Part shown: positions 14,605 through 19,200 of the stretch, piece by piece
How positions within the stretch are numbered: the first letter of the stretch is position 1
Layout of the letters: each line of letters begins with the position of its first letter
Assembly: GCA_002452515.1 (NCBI GenBank)
Contig: DKEN01000153.1
Coordinates: 1 to 19,200, forward strand
Source: Spartobacteria bacterium UBA6821
GTDB lineage: Bacteria > Verrucomicrobiota > Verrucomicrobiia > Chthoniobacterales > UBA6821
Direction of reading: 5' to 3'
DNA length: 19,200 bases
Notes under the pieces: generated by a model
Told to the model about the DNA's origin: nothing
The model's database searches: none
Seen by the model: the letters and a program-made list of their open reading frames with translations, nothing else
Position numbers and translations under genes: made by a program

Positions 14605-16311
14605 TCAGGGGAGCGGTGAAATTGGGTTTTGCAGAGGGATGGTGAGGGCAAATGGGTAAGCCCAGTATTGACCGTTCGGGCTGCCTCGCTGGATGATGAT
14701 TTTTGATTTTTCCTTCTCATCCACCTTGAAGATGGTTGAGCTTTGGAGCGCTGTGACAAAATCATCAATGACGGCCGCCTGACGGGGATTGTCCAGATAA
14801 AGGCCTTTGACAGAGATGTTCTTGATAACGTTGGGGGAAAATGAGCCTTTTGGTGCCCCTCTCTCAGGGATGGGGAGGATCGGTTGTATTTCGGTGATCC
14901 AGAGGAATCGACTCGGTATCTTCGCGCACAAATCCGTGAGAATGGCTGGATAGTCAGCGCGGAGCTGAACCAGGGAAAGTAACTGTGAAGACGTTTCATT
15001 TACCTCTCGAAGGGAGGCGCTACGTTTGTCAATTTGGGCGGCGATGCTGGATTCTTCGGTAATGGCATCGTTGATCTTGGTTGTTTCGGTTGCCGTGACG
15101 GATGTGGCATGCAGTGCATATCCATACCAGTAGATCAAGGCGAGGAAGAAGATAGCAACCGCCCCTGCCAGCCAAGGAAGGCGTTTATTGAGTTCCCTCC
15201 TGTTGACAAGAAACGGAGGGAGAAGGTTAACCGTCGTGTGTGGAATATCGGTTCCAATCAGGGCACCGCCCACCAATTCCCCGAGATTGTTCGGATTCGA
15301 TTCGACGAAAGGGAATGCCTTTTCGGAGAGAGCGACTCCCCTGAGCGGTTCAAAGAAGGATATTTCCTTTAGGAATTTTTCTGAAAGGAACTCGGCGAGA
15401 TAGGGCATTGAGCCCATTCCTCCTGTCAGAAAAACAAGCGAAGGATCCGATCCGCTTAGATTGGACCGATAGTAGCTGAGAGATCGGCTGATATCGGCCT
15501 GAGTTTTCAGGAGCGACTGACGGGCAAGCCGTGCCAAATTTGCCTCGACGGGATCTTCTGGGAGGGCGAACCCTGCTCCGAGTGCGACTTTTCCGTGGGT
15601 GACTTTCAAAGCTTCGGCTTCCTCCAACTCGATGTGCATGTCCTTGGCGATCGCATTTGTCACAGCGAGTCCACCGGAGGGAATGCTTCTTGAGAAGAAG
15701 GATCCAGGTGTCGAGATCACCAGGTTTGAGGTCCTTGATCCGATGTCGATCAGGAGCGAAGTCTGGGAGAGACTCTCTTCCGGGTAAGCATGCTGAAAAG
15801 CGTCATAGAGAGCGAGGGGGGAAGCCGATATGGATGTGATCTGCAAGCCGGTTGCAGATATGGATCTGCATAGTTCTTCCAAGAGGTCCAGTTTCACGGC
15901 GATGTAGACCACATTGACGGCGCCCGCAGGCGTCTGACCCATCACGACATAGTCCCAAACCACATCATCGAGAGGAAAAGGAATGTTATGCTGCGCCTCA
16001 AAGTCAACCAATGCCTTGATCTGGGCACTGTTCCCTCCGGGAACTTCGAGTGGGGCAACTTTGGTGAAAACGGTGTGTGCCGGAAGAACAAGGGTGACGG
16101 ATCCCCCCTTGAATTTCCATTCCTTGAGGATGTCCTCCAGGCCTAACTGGATCTGATGGGCGCGCGTGGCTTCAAGCGATGGATCAAGGCGAAGATCTCT
16201 GCGGGCACCCCGCAGCAACTTGAGTTTTCCTCCGGATGTGGACGAGAATTCCGCCAGACGGAGAGACTGCATTCCGAGATCAAGAATAAGAATTTTTTTA
16301 GCGGAAGCCAT
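14605..16311 (-). CDS. Amuc_1101-like PilM-PilN-type fusion protein
   Basis: This protein has 568 residues in two parts. Residues 1-355 form a PilM-type actin-like ATPase: phosphate motif 1 ILILDLGMQSLRLAEF (7-22), phosphate motif 2 LLIDIGSRTSNLVI (186-199) and an adenosine motif VFLTGGMGSMPYLAEF (293-308). Residues 361-568 look like PilN: VNLLPP (361-366), the short sequence PilM binds in PilN of classic systems, then a membrane helix (about 379-398), a helical region (about 408-450) and a periplasmic alpha/beta part. PilM normally holds a separate PilN by its cytoplasmic tail; here both are one chain. This matches the Amuc_1101 PilM-like family. The start is ATG, 54 nt after the Amuc_1102-like stop, without a clear Shine-Dalgarno site. 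Confidence 0.88.
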   Translation of the reverse strand: MASAKKILILDLGMQSLRLAEFSSTSGGKLKLLRGARRDLRLDPSLEATRAHQIQLGLEDILKEWKFKGGSVTLVLPAHTVFTKVAPLEVPGGNSAQIKALVDFEAQHNIPFPLDDVVWDYVVMGQTPAGAVNVVYIAVKLDLLEELCRSISATGLQITSISASPLALYDAFQHAYPEESLSQTSLLIDIGSRTSNLVISTPGSFFSRSIPSGGLAVTNAIAKDMHIELEEAEALKVTHGKVALGAGFALPEDPVEANLARLARQSLLKTQADISRSLSYYRSNLSGSDPSLVFLTGGMGSMPYLAEFLSEKFLKEISFFEPLRGVALSEKAFPFVESNPNNLGELVGGALIGTDIPHTTVNLLPPFLVNRRELNKRLPWLAGAVAIFFLALIYWYGYALHATSVTATETTKINDAITEESSIAAQIDKRSASLREVNETSSQLLSLVQLRADYPAILTDLCAKIPSRFLWITEIQPILPIPERGAPKGSFSPNVIKNISVKGLYLDNPRQAAVIDDFVTALQSSTIFKVDEKEKSKIIIQRGSPNGQYWAYPFALTIPLQNPISPLP

Positions 16312-16350
16312 GAATCAAATTAGAAGTGCGGGTGATCGGGGAGGGACTCA

Positions 16351-16388
16351 ACGAAGCGGGCGTGATTACTGTTTCTTAACCGCTTCGT
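16351..16388. repeat. Inverted repeat spanning the end of the Amuc_1102-like gene
   Basis: ACGAAGCGG (16351-16359) and CCGCTTCGT (16380-16388) are a perfect 9-bp inverted repeat with a 20-nt loop that contains the TAA stop (16366-16368) of the Amuc_1102-like gene. In the transcript it would fold across the gene end, 40 nt before the PilM-PilN-type start. There is no T tract, so it is not a canonical terminator. It could stabilise the upstream mRNA segment, slow ribosomes or set relative expression of the two genes; these roles are inferred. Confidence 0.4.
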
Positions 16389-17028
16389 AGTAATCCCAAT
16401 AGAGCGGTGCAAACGGAGTTTCACTCTTGTTTAGCAGGCCTCCGGTGGTTTGCTGGAACTGAGGCCACCACTCTCCGGAGCCTTTTAAACTCTTCATGGC
16501 GACAACCTGTCCCTTGTACGAAATCGTTACTCCGATGTCCACGACTGCGGATGAGGCAGAGCTTGGAATTTTACCATCAAAGTAACGCTCTAGTGTTCTC
16601 GGGCTGACATACATGACCGACTTCAGATCGTTCTGACCGGCCGGAACGGTGGTATGGGTAACCTGTCCGCTCAGGAGCGTGCCCTGCGGGAAAGCCATGC
16701 CGCGATTCGCAAGCAGGACATAGTAGTTGAATGTCAGTTCGTCGGCGTATTTATCGGTCGTTGTACGAGGCTTCCAGGAGAACGATACTTCGACTTCCAA
16801 CCATTTTTTAGGGATTGCCGGTTTCTGTGATCCGTTAAAGGTCGTGGCCGGTGTAAGCGGTAGGGAAGGATCAATTTTTGTGATCTGAAACTCCGTCCCT
16901 GCCTGTGCACGGAGTGACACAGTTGTGGTGAGGAAGCATGCCGTGGCGGCTGCAAGGAGGATTAGTCGGGGGCGGAGGAGAAGGGGAGAACTCACTTGAA
17001 AAGTAATTGTTGAGGAAGGATAAGTCAT
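16366..17028 (-). CDS. Amuc_1102-like pilus-system protein
   Basis: This is a 220-residue secreted or periplasmic protein. A signal peptide is visible (about 1-41, basic RPR then a hydrophobic run ending SLRA before QAG). The Cys31 context, ATAC, is a poor lipobox, so a lipoprotein is unlikely. The mature part is rich in alternating beta strands (for example WLEVEVSFSWKP and ELTFNYYVLLANRG), compatible with an immunoglobulin-like fold; from memory a structure of Amuc_1102 was described as that type of fold. The protein is first in the pilus-type block, as its counterpart is in A. muciniphila, and lies 45 nt after the sugar transferase. Its function is not known to me; a structural or chaperone-like periplasmic part of the complex is the likely reading. 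Confidence 0.75.
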   Translation of the reverse strand: MTYPSSTITFQVSSPLLLRPRLILLAAATACFLTTTVSLRAQAGTEFQITKIDPSLPLTPATTFNGSQKPAIPKKWLEVEVSFSWKPRTTTDKYADELTFNYYVLLANRGMAFPQGTLLSGQVTHTTVPAGQNDLKSVMYVSPRTLERYFDGKIPSSASSAVVDIGVTISYKGQVVAMKSLKGSGEWWPQFQQTTGGLLNKSETPFAPLYWDYYEAVKKQ

Positions 17029-17073
17029 GAATTGTGCGCGAACTTTCCAAAAAAATCCAGAGAGATGTTTTCT

Positions 17074-18456
17074 TTAGTGAGCACCCCTTCGGAATAATAC
17101 AGCAGGGATTGTCTGGATGATGATCCAGAGATCGAGAATCAGCGAGGCATTGTCGATGTATTCAATGTCGAGCTGAACCCATTCCTCAAAACTTGAGATC
17201 GAATTTCTGCCCCTAACCTGCCAGAGGCAGGTGAGTCCAGGTTTCACGCTCAGACGTCTGCGGTGTGTACTTTTCTCGATCTGTTCTGTTTCATAATCTG
17301 GCAGAGGGCGTGGGCCGACGATGCTCATTTCACCACGCAGGACATTGATGAGTTGAGGCAATTCGTCGAGGCTTGTTCTGCGGATGAATTCCCCGACGGG
17401 CGTCACCCTGGGATCGATCTTGATCTTGAAAGTAGGGCCGTTCATTTCATTCTGATGGGCGAGATCGGAATGTAATTCCGGCGCGTTGACTACCATGGAC
17501 CTAAATTTAAGGATAGTGAAACGGCGACCCCGTCTGCCATTGCGCACCTGCCGGAAGATAACGGGGCCAGGCGAAGTCAACTTTACTGCGATCGCAATGA
17601 CCAGAAATGCCGGAGAGAAAATCAACAAGCCCAGAAGTGCCCCTGCTATATCAAGGATTCGTTTCGCGAATTGATACCAAAAATTGCCCGCGGTGTTTCC
17701 AAAAACAAGCACCCGATGGTGGCCAGCGGTTGAAAGCGTGGGAACCCCGATCAGTCTATTAAGGTTACGGGCCAGAATCCAGATTTCAACCCCCTCGCTT
17801 TCAAAATCAAACGGAAGATCTTCGTTTTCCGGAGCATCAGGGGAGACAAAGATCACCCTGTCCGGGCCATGATAGCGGATGCTTTTTTTAATGGTGCTGG
17901 CATCCAACTGGTTCAGATCAAACCAGTGCGAGATCTGAAACTGTAGTTTGTCCGTGGCGGTGAGCCCTTTCAGGAAGAGCGAAATATCGTGGGAAAAGCC
18001 TACAATCACGCTCCGGTTGTTGAAATTTCCAGTGCTATAACGATGAGTGAGATATTTTTTGGTTGCCCAAAACCGCACCAGAAGCGCGAGCGGGGCGATT
18101 AAAAGAAAGAGTAGGAGGACGGAGCGGCTCGGGATTTCCAGTTTCCAAAAAATGGAAATCAGACTGATGATCAGGACAAGCCAGAACCCAGCGCGGCTCA
18201 TTTTGAGGAGGACATCCTCATAGTGCTGGGTCAGGGGATTGGCATAGAAACCATACAGATCAAGCAGCAAGGGGGTTCCAGGGATGATCACCGCCAGCAT
18301 CCAGTAGGAGTGCGAAAAAGGGGGGATTTCTGTCAGTCCATCAAGACGAATCAAACCGGAAATACGCAGCAGGTAACACAGCCACAGGCATAAGCCGAGG
18401 AGCAGGCCGTCGAAGATAAGACTGAAGTCTTTGGAAATTTCCTGCTTGCGATTCAC
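17074..18456 (-). CDS. Polyprenyl-phosphate sugar-1-phosphate transferase (WbaP/WcaJ type)
   Basis: This enzyme starts a surface glycan by moving a sugar-1-phosphate from a nucleotide sugar to polyprenyl phosphate in the inner membrane. The 460-residue length fits the large form: about four N-terminal membrane helices (roughly 11-31, 51-69, 88-104, 111-130), a nucleotide-fold-like middle (about 147-250) with some motifs degenerate, and the catalytic C-terminal domain from KRILDIAG (265-272). That domain shows SPGPVIFRQ (295-303), KFRSM (317-321), DPRVTPVGEFIRRTSLDELPQ, with the catalytic Asp-Glu pair at 364-365, SIVGPRPLP (378-386) and KPGLTCLWQVRGR (405-417). The start is GTG (18454-18456). 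The sugar cannot be told. It is divergent from aroD and precedes the pilus-type block by 45 nt. Confidence 0.9.
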   Translation of the reverse strand: MNRKQEISKDFSLIFDGLLLGLCLWLCYLLRISGLIRLDGLTEIPPFSHSYWMLAVIIPGTPLLLDLYGFYANPLTQHYEDVLLKMSRAGFWLVLIISLISIFWKLEIPSRSVLLLFLLIAPLALLVRFWATKKYLTHRYSTGNFNNRSVIVGFSHDISLFLKGLTATDKLQFQISHWFDLNQLDASTIKKSIRYHGPDRVIFVSPDAPENEDLPFDFESEGVEIWILARNLNRLIGVPTLSTAGHHRVLVFGNTAGNFWYQFAKRILDIAGALLGLLIFSPAFLVIAIAVKLTSPGPVIFRQVRNGRRGRRFTILKFRSMVVNAPELHSDLAHQNEMNGPTFKIKIDPRVTPVGEFIRRTSLDELPQLINVLRGEMSIVGPRPLPDYETEQIEKSTHRRRLSVKPGLTCLWQVRGRNSISSFEEWVQLDIEYIDNASLILDLWIIIQTIPAVLFRRGAH

Positions 18457-18483
18457 GATGGAGAGGGAAAAAACAGAACATCC

Positions 18484-18512
18484 CTACTAGATTGTTCACA
18501 ACACTTCGTCAA
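18484..18512 (-). promoter_or_regulatory. Candidate sigma-70-type promoter for the sugar transferase
   Basis: On the minus strand, TTGACG (18507-18512) matches the -35 consensus at five of six positions. It is followed after 17 nt by TAGTAG (18484-18489), a weak -10 match. Transcription would begin near 18477, about 20 nt before the GTG start. It lies in the 58-nt divergent gap next to aroD. This is prediction by eye. Confidence 0.35.
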
Positions 18513-18514
18513 CT

Positions 18515-19200
18515 TTGAGCCTTCAATCACTACTTTCCCTCGGTCGTCCTCTCGCGGTCGGTACGCTTCACGAATCAACCGGCCTCAAGATTCTAGAGAG
18601 CGCTGTCTCGTCAAAACACCGCAGATTAACTCGGCAAAACAATGATGCCATTCGGCTCCCGCTCGATATTTTGGAAGCGCGGCTAGATTGCCTTCCTCCG
18701 CGAAGCCTGCCCGATTCCTGGCCGCTGCCGATGATCGCCACGGCACGACATCCAGATGAGGGGGGGAAGGGAAAACTTTCAAAAATCCAGAGACAGGCAT
18801 TACTTGAGGGGGCGCTTCCGTGGGCATCGGCTCTCGATATCGAGCTCCGTTCCTCCAGGGAACTTGCCCAGGTGATCGCTTCTGCCCATCAGCATGGCCG
18901 GACAGTCATCCTTTCCCATCATGACTTTGAGGCCACGCCGACATTGGCTGTTCTCAAGAAACTTGCCTCCCGTGCAGCGGATCAGGGGGCGGATATCTTC
19001 AAAGTGGCGACCTTCCTTGAATCCCAGGGTGATCTTCGTCGACTGATCGATTTTCAATTGGATGAACTTCCGATCCCTGTCACCACCATGGGAATGGGTC
19101 CGGCCGGCCGGTTCTCGCGTCTTGTCCTCTCCGGATTTGGCGCTCCCCTCTGTTATGGTTGGTTGGGCAAGCCGCAGGTGCCCGGTCAATGGCCTGCCCT
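18515..19200 (+). CDS. aroD: Type I 3-dehydroquinate dehydratase AroD, 3' end outside window
   Basis: AroD removes water from 3-dehydroquinate to give 3-dehydroshikimate in the shikimate pathway, using a Schiff-base lysine. The frame runs open to the right edge (228 complete codons). The catalytic set is visible, numbered from a TTG start at 18515: Glu82 in DEGG, His136 in SHHDFEATP and Lys163 in FKVA. The His-to-Lys distance of 27 residues equals that of the E. coli enzyme (143 to 170). DIELRSS, MGMGPAGRFSRL and the terminal VPGQWPA are also family blocks. No ATG precedes the conserved core and an in-frame TAG lies at 18488-18490, so TTG is the best start, giving a normal N-terminal length. 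The gene is divergent from the sugar transferase. Confidence 0.88.
   Translation, partial: MSLQSLLSLGRPLAVGTLHESTGLKILESAVSSKHRRLTRQNNDAIRLPLDILEARLDCLPPRSLPDSWPLPMIATARHPDEGGKGKLSKIQRQALLEGALPWASALDIELRSSRELAQVIASAHQHGRTVILSHHDFEATPTLAVLKKLASRAADQGADIFKVATFLESQGDLRRLIDFQLDELPIPVTTMGMGPAGRFSRLVLSGFGAPLCYGWLGKPQVPGQWPA

Noticed and set aside
17029..17073. Run of seven T (minus strand) after the sugar transferase, a possible intrinsic terminator
   Set aside because: No GC-rich hairpin precedes the run, so read-through into the Amuc_1102-like gene is the simpler view.
18800..19189. 129-residue minus-strand open frame near the right edge
   Set aside because: Antisense to aroD, whose catalytic Glu, His and Lys are in correct spacing on the plus strand.

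Overview
The window looks like chromosomal DNA of a Gram-negative bacterium, most likely of the phylum Verrucomicrobiota. It encodes WaaA (Kdo transferase), so the cell makes lipopolysaccharide. Its centre is a six-gene block whose protein architectures and order match the Amuc_1102-1101-1100-1099-1098 pilus-like locus of Akkermansia muciniphila. No tRNA, rRNA, CRISPR array, insertion sequence or phage gene was seen. Genes are tightly packed, and GTG or TTG starts and weak Shine-Dalgarno sites are common. The species cannot be fixed from sequence reading alone.

Layout from left to right. Positions 1-164 hold the C-terminal end of a probable glycosyltransferase (+). Positions 165-327 are a convergent intergenic stretch rich in inverted repeats. 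Positions 328-3621 hold a minus-strand cluster transcribed as AsmA-like protein, rsmD, waaA, with 6-nt gaps. Positions 3722-5253 hold a plus-strand pair: a diacylglycerol-kinase-type lipid kinase and a rhomboid protease. Positions 5263-18456 hold a long minus-strand series: a WbaP/WcaJ-type sugar-phosphate transferase, the Amuc_1102-like protein, a PilM-PilN-type fusion (Amuc_1101-like), an Amuc_1100-like protein, an Amuc_1099-like protein, two tandem Amuc_1098-like secretins, coaE and rho. From about 18515 to the right edge runs a divergent aroD (type I 3-dehydroquinate dehydratase), cut by the window end.

Working model: the six pilus-type genes encode an envelope-spanning complex laid out like pilM-N-O-P-Q. 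A cytoplasmic actin-like ATPase is fused to a PilN-like membrane arm. A PilO-like and a PilP-position inner-membrane protein with periplasmic domains follow, then outer-membrane secretins. The most unusual point is that the secretin is present as two full-length, diverged tandem copies joined by an ATGA overlap. No pilin, assembly or retraction ATPase, or PilC-type platform protein is in the window, so those parts, if used, are encoded elsewhere. The spacing would allow one transcript from the sugar transferase to rho (about 13 kb), tying envelope glycan initiation, the pilus-like complex, CoA synthesis and transcription termination together; this is inferred from spacing only.
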